A DNA stretch of 64,000 nt. It comes from Burhinus oedicnemus (Eukaryota > Chordata > Aves > Charadriiformes > Burhinidae). The notes under the pieces are model-generated. The model was not told the DNA's origin and did not search any database. It worked only from the letters and a program-made list of their open reading frames with translations. Numbering within the stretch: the first letter of the stretch is position 1; each line of letters starts with the position of its first letter. The translations under genes and the position numbers were made by a program. This document shows, one piece after another, positions 49,108 through 64,000 of this stretch. The stretch is from assembly GCA_008921705.1 (NCBI GenBank), contig VFFE01007604.1, positions 860,477-924,476 of the forward strand, given 5' to 3'.

Positions 49108-49939
49108 ATCCTTACCAACATTTTACAGTGTTTTTGATATCTTTAGGGTGCAAATGTGGTGGTCTTAAAAACTTTTGAGATCTTTAGCATGCAGGCCTCG
49201 GTTGCTGTGCTACATGTGAACACTGGACAAATTTAAATTTCTGTCTCCTGTAACTCAGCTTTTCTGTGTTGTGAAGCTGAATTCCTTCCTTATTTCCAAG
49301 GAGTGGGTTCCTACTTGTTAGCTGTTATTTTTTGACAACATACAGAAGCTTTTCTGCTCCTGTGCCTTTCTGTTTTAGAGATTCTCTTATATTTCTTAGC
49401 TGCAACAATAATATTTCTGTAGCGACTTAAAAAAAGGAATTAAATGCTAGCTTATGTAAACCTTTTTTTCCCCTGCATGATTGTAAGTCTTTTTGTCCCT
49501 AAGTTGTGCCAGGGAGAAGCATAAATGGAAAGAACAGGAGAATAATACCTGCCTTTTTTGAGATGATGCAAGCTTAATCTTTGGAAAAACCTTTGAGAAA
49601 CTAGTCTACAAATTCTCTATGGAAGAAAATCTCTTGTGATAAATGCTTCTCGATATGTTCAAACCAGCTTCCTGACAGCGTGTGCTCTTTTGAACAACGA
49701 GGCATGCAAAAGCAGCATTTGCTACACAGTCAGTTAGTTTTAAAAAGGCTTGGTGTAGCATCCTGTGCTACGCCAGCATTGGGCAAGCAACGCTCCCAGC
49801 TCCTTCAGGTGATTAGGTTGGGTGCCTGATGCCAACAGCCAGTTTGAGTGTTTGTTCTGTGGGTGTCTGTAGGCAAAGGGATTTTTTTGCCTTCAGATTA
49901 GAATAGTTTATAGCTCAAGGCCTTCCTAGATGGAGAGCG

Positions 49940-49988
49940 TGGATACTTAGTGAACCTTACTACATGGATACTTAGTGAACCTTACTAC
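49940..49988. repeat. 25-bp tandem duplication
   Basis: Two adjacent copies of TGGATACTTAGTGAACCTTA plus CTAC(A), without mismatch over 24 bp. This is a recent small duplication in NPTN intron 1. Confidence 0.95.
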
Positions 49989-52900
49989 CGCTTTGATGTC
50001 TGCTTTGAATCCCTAAACAGTTGACTAGAGAATGAAAACTGTCTGAAGTCACTTGACTCTTGCATCAGTTCTCCAACTCCAAGCCCTTCAGTCTGTAGTC
50101 AGCCAGGGCAAGGTTTTTTAGTCATGCGTGTAGCCCTCGGGAACGTGATGATGACAAGCCTCTTTGGGATTCTAAGATGTTTTGATATGAAGACTGGCTT
50201 GTGTTCTGCTGGCATTGCCCTGAATTGAGATGCACATCCTCTGTGTGGATCAACTTGCCGTTTTCCTGGAACCGCTCAAATGGCTTTGTCATCCACGTTT
50301 GTTTAACTGGTGTTACGCAAGTTCTTGGTCTTCATGCACTGCTGAATGAAGTTACCCAGACTTGCCTTTTTTTAAAGCACGTGATTGAAATGCCACATAG
50401 CTAAATATAATTCTGTTTAGGATGTTGTTTTTGCTACTTGCGGCGTATGTGAGCTACTTCAGAGATGGCTAGGAATAGGTCTTGACTGATGTCCTTTAAT
50501 ATTTTCTTTGAAATATGAAGAAATGTGCTTTTTAAGGCAGTGAACAAATGCGTGGACCTGCTGTTGATCTGGATACCATTAACTGTTTCACAGGCAAGTT
50601 AACGCATGCTTCAGATTGATGAGATCATAATGTCTCTATCAATCTATTGTTTATTTGGAGAGCGATGGTCCAAGTGTTATAAGCAAATGAGAGATTTTTC
50701 TATACTTCCTGGAGAAGTGAATGCTTTAATATCATGCCTGCAGTGATATTTTAAAAAGTCTGTCCAACCAGGATGTCTGAAGCAGAGAGAGTCACTTTAA
50801 TACATAAACTCACAGGGCAGAGGGGCTTGGAGCTTTCTAGTTTATACTCCTTCGATGCCTCTAAGCAGATGGGCATAAAACAAAAAGCAGACTTTGATAA
50901 GGAAAAAGCTATAAATTGAAAATAGATCTTGCACTCAGTAGAAAATGAGCTATGATAGGGACTACAGAACACGCTTTAAGGACACGCTTGTGCAAAAATA
51001 GCATCTTTTTACCCCATGTCGGCTCCTCAAGTGTCATCTGAATACTTAGTTAATACATGTAAACCACTGCTTTAGTTATCAGCGCTTTTAAGTCCTTTGC
51101 AGAAAAATAGAATGTTGATATCAAGCTTTGCTTACTGTTTTGAAGTGGAATGTATTTCAGTTTTGTTCCATCGTTTTTCCAGTAACTAAGTGAAACACCG
51201 TGTTTCCCAGTTTGTAAAAGACCTAAGTCAGCATTCCAGTCACTTCTTCAGACTATGTTCTTTTATAGTGCCAGGCAACTAGAAGAACTTTGTTCTTTCC
51301 AGTTAAAGAACTAGGAAAAAAGATCTGTGAACTCCTACACTTCAAAATGTGACTCTAGTCAGCAGGCTGACATCAATATGGAGCCAAAATGAGGGAGTAG
51401 ATATTAATTTCTTTTTCTGACTATTCTTCTCTTGCTGGATATTCCAGACTTGCATCTATTTCCACATCTCCTACCTTATGGTATCAAACATACAGGTATG
51501 GGGTTGTTGCAAAAGTAGAAGAATTGTAAACAGTGTCTACAACTCATTAAATTGTGTGTGAATATGAGAGAGATGTCCGGAGAAGGTTTCTGAATGCAAG
51601 CAGTTTATATAATGAGAGTGTATTTGGGGTGAAAGTAATTTCCTGTAATTGGAAGCATGTAGCTGTAATTGCCATGACACACCAGCGTCTCTTCTACCCA
51701 GCAGTGTTTCTATGAACTGTTCTTTGGTGCGTTTTTGCAGTGAATTATGGTTACCGAGGTCAGGTTTTGCACAACAAAAGTGACCATAAAATAGTAGTTG
51801 CCCTTGAAAGTCATTGCTTTTTTTATTCCAAGGAAATTCCAGAATAAAAGCATCCATGGTGTGAATGTATGTGGGAGCAGATGAATGGGCAGGTTGAGGG
51901 CCTCAACCTAATCTAAGGGTTTTATGTTTGGGGAAGGCAGTTGAACTAGAGGACTCTCGGAAATCCTTTGCAGTCAGAATTCTCAGATTTATAACCCAGA
52001 AGCTGATCCCTGGCGTTTCTCCATCCATCTGTGCAGAGAAGTGTCTCTTGGCTACGTGGGGTATGTTCCCAGGATGGTCTTGGAACAGCGAAGGCTCTGA
52101 AACGATTTGCGTAAGGACTCTATGAATTTTATTTCAGCAAACAAATGAAATGAGTTTGTCCATAAATCTTTTTGCATGTCAAACTAAGCAAGGTTTTCTA
52201 ATGCACAGAGGAATGAGGATGTTGGTCTGAATCCAGAATATGTTAATCCTCATGTCTGTGGACCTGGAGAAAGTAATCCACAGGTTTCCCTCTCTGTGAA
52301 ATGAATCTAACGCTACATCATGGGCTCATGCATTTTATATGATGCTCTCTGGGTAATGTTTTCCTCTGTAGCAAGTCATAACCTACCTTCAGCTATATAA
52401 AGTTGCAAGATGAGATTGCAGGAATTAATTTCATGTATTGCTGCAGTTCTCAGTGTGCTTATAGACAGTATAGGCTCATCTGGGTATCTGATATGAATGT
52501 CAAAGTGCTGTTTTCAAAGCTGCTTCTGTAGTTGGCTAAAGAATAGGGCAAAGCAGAGCAAGAAAACTAATGCTGATTTTTTTTTTTTTTTTTAATGGAA
52601 CTGGTGCAGTGCAGTTAGGAGACTAAAGCCAAAGGTTGTCAGATGCGGCGCATGGTAGTTATGGGTGCTAGGGCAGCTGGTGAGTCAGACTTAGCAAAGA
52701 GGACAGGGAGTGCAGTGATTAAGACCAAACCCATTTCTTATCAGTGATATGATTAAAACACACTCTTTCTAGTGATAAAAGAATGGGAAACCATCAAACC
52801 TACTAGATGATAGGTGAAAACAGGCAGGATGCTTTAGTGCTTTCCGTAGAATTGAGGTGTCTTCACCCTTCTCCAGCTGGCGTGCTGGCTGTCACTTTTT

Positions 52901-53730
52901 TGTAGATTGACTAATTTCAAATATTTTGCTTTGGTAAAGGTGAGCATTGGAAAGAAACTAAACATTAATTAGGCTGCCTTTTTTTCCATCCTAAATGAAG
53001 TAAAAATACAATACTTGGACAAAGTGATGGTGGATTTTTTCCACCCTCAAAAAAATTTATCACTTAATTAACACCCTTCAGTGAAGAAGAAAAAGGTGCT
53101 AATTAGAGTACCAGTTTAAGTAGCAGGCACTTGGTGCTCAGGTTTTCAAAGCCCGGATGATGGGTGCAGTGGGAAAATGTGGAGGGGAGAGGAGGAGGCT
53201 TCTTATTGGAGTTTTCTTTGATATTCTGATGCAAGTTGTAAGTGAGACTGTTGCCATGTAATAAAGGTGGAAATAAGCTAAAGTGAGGGCAGAGCAAAGC
53301 CCCTGAGAAGTGCTTTGTGGACTGCCCAGGATCATCTGTGCTTTCATACTTTAATGAAGGCTTTACAGCTAGCACTTAGTTTCATCCCCTTTCCTGAAAC
53401 TGCAACCTGTCTGGTCATTCCCTGGAGCTCCAGCCATACTTTGTACCCCAGAGTCCTGGTGTCACCACCAGATGTCCTTTGGAAGGAGGTGGTTGTCTCT
53501 GAGACAGTACAAATGCAGCGTTTCAGGAGCATGTGAAGTGTTTGCATCTGGTTATATTATATTCTTCCCTTTTAAATCCTCATAACTGCAGTTTTTTCTT
53601 AATTCCACTAGAGAGGATCAAGCGATTTATCTAGTAGCTCTGAAGTATGTGCTGCTGGTGGTAAAGCTTTGCTTCATTTTCCCTGTGCAGAGCCTTGGTT
53701 ACTGCCTTGGTTACTTGGAAAAGCTGGAAG

Positions 53731-53731
53731 A

Positions 53732-53751
<20 letters not shown>
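53731..53751. repeat. (AT)n microsatellite
   Basis: About ten AT units followed by a T run, in NPTN intron 1. Confidence 0.93.
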
Positions 53752-53762
<11 letters not shown>

Positions 53763-56700
53763 TAAAATCAGACTGCATAATCCAGAATACCAATTAGAAA
53801 AAAGGTATGAAAGCAGTTTAATGAAGCTTCAACCCTAATGCCTATTTTGGTGGCAGAACTTTGATAGCAAGGGGGATGTTGATATGGTACTCTACAAACG
53901 CCATCTTACCTCGAGCAATTTGGGTAACACTGGTCTATAGAGCATACAAAACTTCACTTTGGCAAAGATCTTTGGCTTTTTGCTATTCCATTTAGGAAAG
54001 GCATTCCTGAAGGCATGTATTTACAAAAATGAATTGCACTATATTAATAAGGAATTTTTTTAATGGGTTTTCAGAGGCAAAGCGAAACAAAAAAAGGCTA
54101 GCTTAGCCCTGCTTTATTCAGTCTATAAATAAGTGGAACTGCAGGTGAAGCTGCCAGCCAATGCACGGAAGCAGAATCTCCAGAACTGCTGAAGGTCTGA
54201 GAGTTGTGGAGAAGAGGTACAATACAGACATATGGTGGGCTAATGGGACAAATAGGAAACATCAGCCTCTTGCTGTTTACATGATGTTTTTTATTGTAAA
54301 TATAGACAATCTGTAAAGTGTTCAGTCCCTAAGCAGTGTACATTTTATGTGTGTATTGTAGTTCATACTGAAAATCAGGTGTATTTTTGCACTAGCTTTG
54401 CAAAGTCTCTTTTTTGAGCTTTGAACTGTGTTTTCTTTCTTAAGTGGAATTCACTGCGAGATAAAGATAGGATCAGGATAGGATAGGAGCATTATCTTGC
54501 TTGACAGAGATGTACATTGCTTTGCCTCTGACTGTAAAATTGCTTTATTACAGCTGTATTCCTTGTGGTTGAAAACGTCCTTGGAAAGACATTGCATTTC
54601 CTTCATTTGGGTCACCTTTGTCTGTTCTTGTGCACGTGTCCTGCTTTGAACCTCTCTGAACAGCCCTTGTGCTCCTGGGCTTCATACCTTCTTGTTTCCC
54701 GATCTTTGCAGACTCCATTTTCAAGAGGTCTCCACTTGCTATTTGATGTTGGTGGGCTTGAGCTTGTTTTCAGCTTTAATCTGCATGCTTGACAGATGTA
54801 AAACCTAGAGAAATTGCTTTGTTCGACATTGTTAGGGCTTCTTTCTTTCTTTCTGCTGGGACTGGTTTAATATTTGTTTTCCTCAGCTAGCACTTACCTA
54901 CATTTTCTTAGGGCAAAACCTAGCTTTATTTTTCTCTTTTTCTGTCCCTACACCAGACTTTAACTTGGGAAGATCGATATTCCCCCTGCTTTGCTTCTCC
55001 GCTGCCATTGGCATTGATTCTTTTGCAACCTAGTGCATCTTGTGCTAAATTTTAGTAACAAAAGAATATTTAAATCAATAGCACAGTCATTTCTATAATT
55101 TTCTGTAACTCAGTGTTCTGGTTTGAGGTTTTGTCAGGTACTGCTTTCTCTATGTTCTTAGACTGATGGATCGCTGCTAGGGTATTTTATGCTAATGGTT
55201 GATACCTGTATCAAGATCCTTTTTTGTGTGTTCGTTCTAGCAGGTGAGGAAGTAGGGAAGGTCTTTGGTCACTGCGATATTGGTTTTAAGCTATTCAAGA
55301 GCTGTCTTTTGTGTTGCCTTTTCATTTGGGCTCTAGCCAAGGTAGGACACAAGCTGCTCTACAGGCTTCAGAAGCTGGTCAAAATTACAGTTAAATATTT
55401 CCATGCATTTCTAATCTGTATAAATGTCTAGCTGTATGCTGTATTTAATCCAACAGTTCCATAATCACGTCAGCAAGAGGATAAGCCTTGTCCTTTCTCC
55501 CACTCGCACCTCTTCCAGAGGTACCTGGTTACTGACTCTTCTCTGGCTTCTGTCAATGAGGGAAATAGCTGCAGTTGGAAAGGGTGCTGCTGCCGTGTGA
55601 AGTTGGAAGGGGTATTGCTGGTACATAAAGCTGTGATTCATTTATATGCCAAAGCTGGAATGTAGCTTGGCTTGGCCTCGCTTGCTTTTGGCCAACAGGT
55701 AGCTCATAAATATTGGCGGACAACAAATTAATCTGAAAAAGTGTCTTTCACTGATAAAGCCTCATTAATAAAACCAGTTTGCTCATGAGTGGTAAAGCTA
55801 AGCTTTTACAGTCATTTAAACTCACCATCTTTAGGCTTCTTGTCCACTCTCCTCTTCTGAACTCTAGACTTGTTTAAGATGGAGCTTTTCCAGCTTTCTG
55901 GCTCAGAGTCTGCAGTACATGTTTCTCTTACTGTATATGGAAATTTTTGGCTGCCCTTTTGAATAGCTCTTAGGTTCTCCCCCAGTCTGAGTTCAAGTGC
56001 ACCTGTCTTTCAAAATGCATTTTTTTTTCTTAATTTGGATTTAGTGATTCCTCACTACGATACAATTTTAACATACAGAGTTTGCAAGTGTGAAGAGTCC
56101 TGCTACGCACTGGATTTCATTCATCTTTGGCAGAATTGTATGTAGAGACTAATTTGTTTCTCTAGTTTTAGAGCTTTAGTCCATTGTTTTCCTCACCTTT
56201 ATCTTCACAATTGTGGATGAGATCAAATCTTCAATAAACAGGCATCACTTCAGAAGCAGTTTAATAATATTGCCAGTCGTCCTTCATTCTGTCCTTCAGG
56301 CAGATAACCATCAATTAATAATAACAAAAAAAAAAAATTGATTGGAAACATAATAGCATACTTGAAGACCTGCACCTTCTGGACCATCATGAGTTATTTT
56401 TCTTGTATTCTGGTATATCATGAAGATTTGTAAAGACCTTGTGAGGGATGTTTAGCAGTAGATTCTTCCCTTTTCTTTTATGCTTGATAGCAATTAGCTT
56501 TAAAAATATCCAAAACCCGAACAACCCTCCCCCTCAAACACCTTTTTCTTTTAGTGTGGAAAACTCACTGTGTAACAGAATAACTCATTTGTGACTATAA
56601 TGAAATACAGCTGTCAATATAATGAAAGCTTACAGTATCAAAACTTTGTAAGAATATTTTCTTGTAAGCACTTGAAGGTGCTTATTCCTACTGTACTTGA

Positions 56701-57301
56701 CGTTAAGGATTCACTTAAGATTTGGGCTATTCTGCTACTTCCCGTGGGTCTATACGATCTTAAGGTATGATCTATGGATTATTGCCTCCCTCCTTCACCC
56801 TCCCATGAGCCCTGACCTTTGCGAGCTTTTGAATGTTGGCCGCAGTGTTGCTCTGCTATTCCGTATGGGGCTGATGCTTGCAATCTGAAGCTGAAAATCA
56901 TTCTTGCAACGAGTGCTTGCTACAGTTTACACTTTGGAATTAAGACAGCTATAAATTACAAGGGCAGGTTTTTGAACAGATGTAGTATAATCACTTTAAC
57001 AAAACCATGACCTCTTGGCTTGATCTGTTTGTATTTTGATACGTATTTGTTTTTTTGGTGCTCCTGTCTCTACAGTTGTGCAGAACATGGCAATAACAAA
57101 GCAGTGAGTACTGTGCTTGGAGAAGACCAAGTAAGGAAACTGTTGGGCTCCGAAAGCCTTTTATGTAAGCAATGAAATCTGTATAGTGTCATTTTCTGTT
57201 TGGTTTTGAACAATTATGGAAATCGCTGCCAATTGTCAAAAAGCAGGAGTACCTTGATTTTCAGGCTCCTGTTGTGTTACAGGGAGCATTCTCTGTAATA
57301 T

Positions 57302-57365
57302 TTAGCCTTTCTTTTCTTTTCTTCTCTTCCTCTCTCTTTCTTTTTTTTTATTTTTATTTTTTTTA
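57302..57365. repeat. Polypyrimidine tract
   Basis: About 60 bases of nearly pure C/T (CTTTTCTTTTCTTCTCTTCC type) followed by T-rich sequence. No good exon follows it, so it is not read as a splice acceptor for a known NPTN exon. Confidence 0.85.
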
Positions 57366-60141
57366 AATGTCGTCTTGGTACTAGCAGGTTTCAGCTCTTT
57401 TTTGCAGCTTCTGGCTGGATATCTTAATCGGAAATGGCCCTCTGGCAGGTGTACCGTAGCTGGAAGCATTGCCTCAACTTGCTGATGCTGTTTGATGTTT
57501 TGCCTTTGCTCTTTCTGAACGACTGAAAATGCAAAGCATTAACCCGAGACTCTTGTGTAGAGTTTTTAATAGCACTGCCAGTCCTTTGTAATGCTAAATT
57601 TTTACTAATTTGCATATTGAGGCTTTTCTGCCACCTTCATTCCCATTTGTCCTTCCGGGATTTTATTCTAACCTGGAATAACTTTTTAAAGAGTGGAGGT
57701 TTTTTTATCTTTTGGTGGGGTGGGGAGGGCCACCAAATCCAGTTTGTATTTTTCCTTTGCCACCATTATGGAGTTATCTGTGCTGATGACATGGTTGTTA
57801 CTCAGATGAAGATCCAGTGTTGCATTGAAATTTATCATAATCTGAGACATTGTTTTTCAAGAGGATTTGAAACTGATGGAAGCGTAGGGTTTAAAACTTA
57901 AACCCAGAGAATATTTACTAAAGAGGCCTTTTGATGCAGTTGTCCAGTTTAATCTTTTTAAATTATTTTTAGGCTTTGTGCAACAGTTATAATACTTTTA
58001 ACAGCTTAGCGAATGCAGAATCAGATTCAAAACCAAAAGCTTTTGGCAGCTTGTTTTGTTCAAATTATTGATACTCCTTTTAAGAGGATTTACAGTACTC
58101 TTTCATACCATGTATGTCTATTGTGTAGCCCCAGCAGCAGTGCAGCTAACAGTTATTTTAAAAATATGCAATTACACCCCTTCATCCCTGACACAAAGGC
58201 TAGGTAAGATGCCTTTCTTGCAGAAATGGTTACTTCGTAGCTGGGACAGCTGGAGAAGTAGAATTGAATTGTATAAGGTTTTGGGTCACTTGGCCTTCGA
58301 TTTCAGGGATGCATTTCATGCTGGGGGGGAGTTCATCATCTTTGTGCATCAGTGTTTAGTGGAAACTGGGAACCTGTAGAAGGGGGATGGCTTTCTGAGC
58401 AATCTTTCCTGAGCCACCATCATCTCTTCAGCTGTGAGAGGCATTTCAATATTATGATGGAAGGTAGGAAAAAAAGGCTTATAGTATAGGAGAGAACCAC
58501 TAAGATTTGGAAAGAAGCAAGCCTATGCCATATGCTACTGCTTTAGCCTTTTGTGTCTCGTGAACCGCATTGAGATAGGTGTCGATCTCGCTGTTTGATT
58601 TATGCCTCTGTGGGAATAAAAAATCTTCCTCATTCAGTATCCCTTGAAATGTGGACAGTCCAGCAGAACAAGATCATAACCTGGTCTCCTGTGTTACTTC
58701 AAGCAGCAGTGTGAAAACAGTGTGATCCTTGTTAACCTCAAGAAGCAGTAGCTGCTAGTAATTAGGGCACTTCTAGTGCAATAGGTTTTCCTCTCTCTCC
58801 CTGCATCAGTGGATTATTTGCTGTAGTATTTCTACCAAGCATAGAGCTCACCTCCTTTAGTGCTAGAGTACAAGGCTTTGTCAAATTAGTTGGTGATTGA
58901 AATGATTGCTGGGATTAATATTTTTTGGGTTTGAATGTTTGTTCCTGTAGCTGTTGCAGCTATTGCACAAGGACTGTGCCAGCAAAGGACAGTTTCTGCT
59001 TGTGCTCTAGAGACACTTGGTCTTGCTTTCTTGCCCAAATGATTCTTTAGAGGTGCATGTATAGTGCAAGCTTGCCATGTAATTGTCTGTCAGTGTATAA
59101 CTGTTTGTCTCACTGATTCGTGAGTGTGGTCAAACGATGTGGGAGGGAATGCCACTTAATGAGCGTGCATCAGAAACTTTACCAGAGCTTTAAGTCCACC
59201 TTTCTATTTTCTAAAGTCTATTGAATTGTCTTTCAATCCTCTTCCTGAAAATAAGCTGTGAATTTGAGGAGAGGGATGAAATGGTCTGAGTTTTATCAGC
59301 TGTGTGACACTCTGCTTGCTGCCGAAAAGTCCTGCTGCCCAGGGAATGCAACAATATGATGGGTTTTGCTGCATAATCTGTCTGGCCAGCTGTATTCTAA
59401 TCTTTTAGTTTTTAGGGGGGCTGGCGGGGGAAGAGACTAGCTTTAAGGCAACACTGTTTTCAATAGATACCTTTGAAAATAGAATTGAAGGACAACTTAG
59501 TATGTCTGTGCTCTTAACACAGCTCTGAAGTTGGTAAGTATTGAAGGATTTCATGGCATAATAAGGATATATTTTGGCCTGGTCACAAATGTCAGCATGG
59601 CACCTCATTTCAGATGGCAAAAGTCGTGTGGTCTGTTGAAGCACCTTTGATGCTGTCCATGTCCTAACTAACAACACGGTCTTTTGGCCTGTGTGTGTAT
59701 ATACCACTGAAATTCCCTTTACCTTAGAAGGCTGTGAGATTCCTGGAGCTGTGGTGATCCACCTACTTCAGGCAAGTAGGTCACTTGTATCTTGGGGAAT
59801 TCCCTGCCTCGGAAGTCCAAAATAGACGGAATAAAAGGTAAAAGCAGAGCTTACAATTGTGAGCTGCATAGGGCAGAAGATTAGGGTTTTACCCTTTTTC
59901 CCCCCTGTAGATAGGTCATAAAATGCAAGAAGACTCTTCACAGAGAAGACATGGCCACAAACACTTAACACTTGCCAATTACAAGGTCCACGGAACTGAA
60001 AAAGGCTTGAAAACCCATCAGTCTGCTCTACGGCTTGGAGGTACCTCCTAGCTGGTGTGCATTACAGTCTGTGGCTTCCCAAGTACAGCTGCCACGGATG
60101 GATCCTGCAGAGTGGCGAGGATAAAGCACTCGGTGCTGTGA

Positions 60142-64000
<3,859 letters not shown>

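Noticed and set aside
55117..55440. Possible second LTR starting TGTTCTGGTTTGAGG
   Set aside because: Only the first bases resemble the LTR start seen at 20591. No matching end, target duplication or internal block was found.
57302..57420. Acceptor-like polypyrimidine tract for an extra NPTN exon
   Set aside because: No coding segment in a suitable phase with a donor follows, and no NPTN residues are encoded nearby.

Overview
This is vertebrate nuclear DNA, almost certainly from a bird. Three things point there. There are several CR1 LINE copies, three ending in the diverged ATTCTRTG-type tail of CR1. One CR1 is interrupted by a solo LTR that resembles the avian ERVL class. Two spliced immunoglobulin-superfamily genes lie in the CD276–NPTN order known from human 15q24 (expected on the chicken chromosome 10 equivalent; inferred from remembered synteny, not searched).

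Layout. 1–5.9 kb is intergenic DNA or CD276 3' flank. It holds an (ATCCC)n microsatellite, an assembly gap and a 1.4 kb CR1 with a broken reverse transcriptase. 5.9–13.5 kb, minus strand, is CD276 (B7-H3). Seven coding exons splice, all at phase-1 introns, into an uninterrupted 316-codon reading frame: signal peptide, one IgV, one IgC, one transmembrane segment and an acidic tail. A CpG-rich stretch at 15.4–15.8 kb with a good minus-strand donor is the best candidate for the CD276 promoter and non-coding first exon. It abuts an assembly gap and then a 1.5 kb G-rich minisatellite (23–24 bp unit) at 15.83–17.36 kb. 17.4–35 kb is intergenic, with three further CR1 fragments, the nested LTR and one unexplained pair of minus-strand reading frames at 26.4–27.0 kb.

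35.2–35.7 kb is a CpG-island promoter that I assign to NPTN (neuroplastin), plus strand. Its first exon is broken by a 20-N gap that probably hides the start codon and signal peptide. 35.7–60.36 kb is then NPTN intron 1, AT-rich and T-rich on the sense strand. NPTN exon 2, the alternatively used Ig1 exon that distinguishes Np65 from Np55, is intact at 60365–60712. The rest of the window is intron 2; exons 3 onward lie outside.

The two genes are divergent, with promoters about 20 kb apart. Both encode cell-surface Ig proteins: an immune co-signalling ligand, and a synaptic adhesion/transporter-chaperone protein. Base composition falls visibly at the NPTN promoter, from a GC-rich, minisatellite-rich left half to an AT-rich, repeat-poor right half. 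No tRNA, rRNA, CRISPR array or microbial-type gene was seen. Nothing in the window requires a new system. The most unusual items are the promoter-proximal G-rich minisatellite of CD276 and the unassigned reading frames near 26.7 kb.
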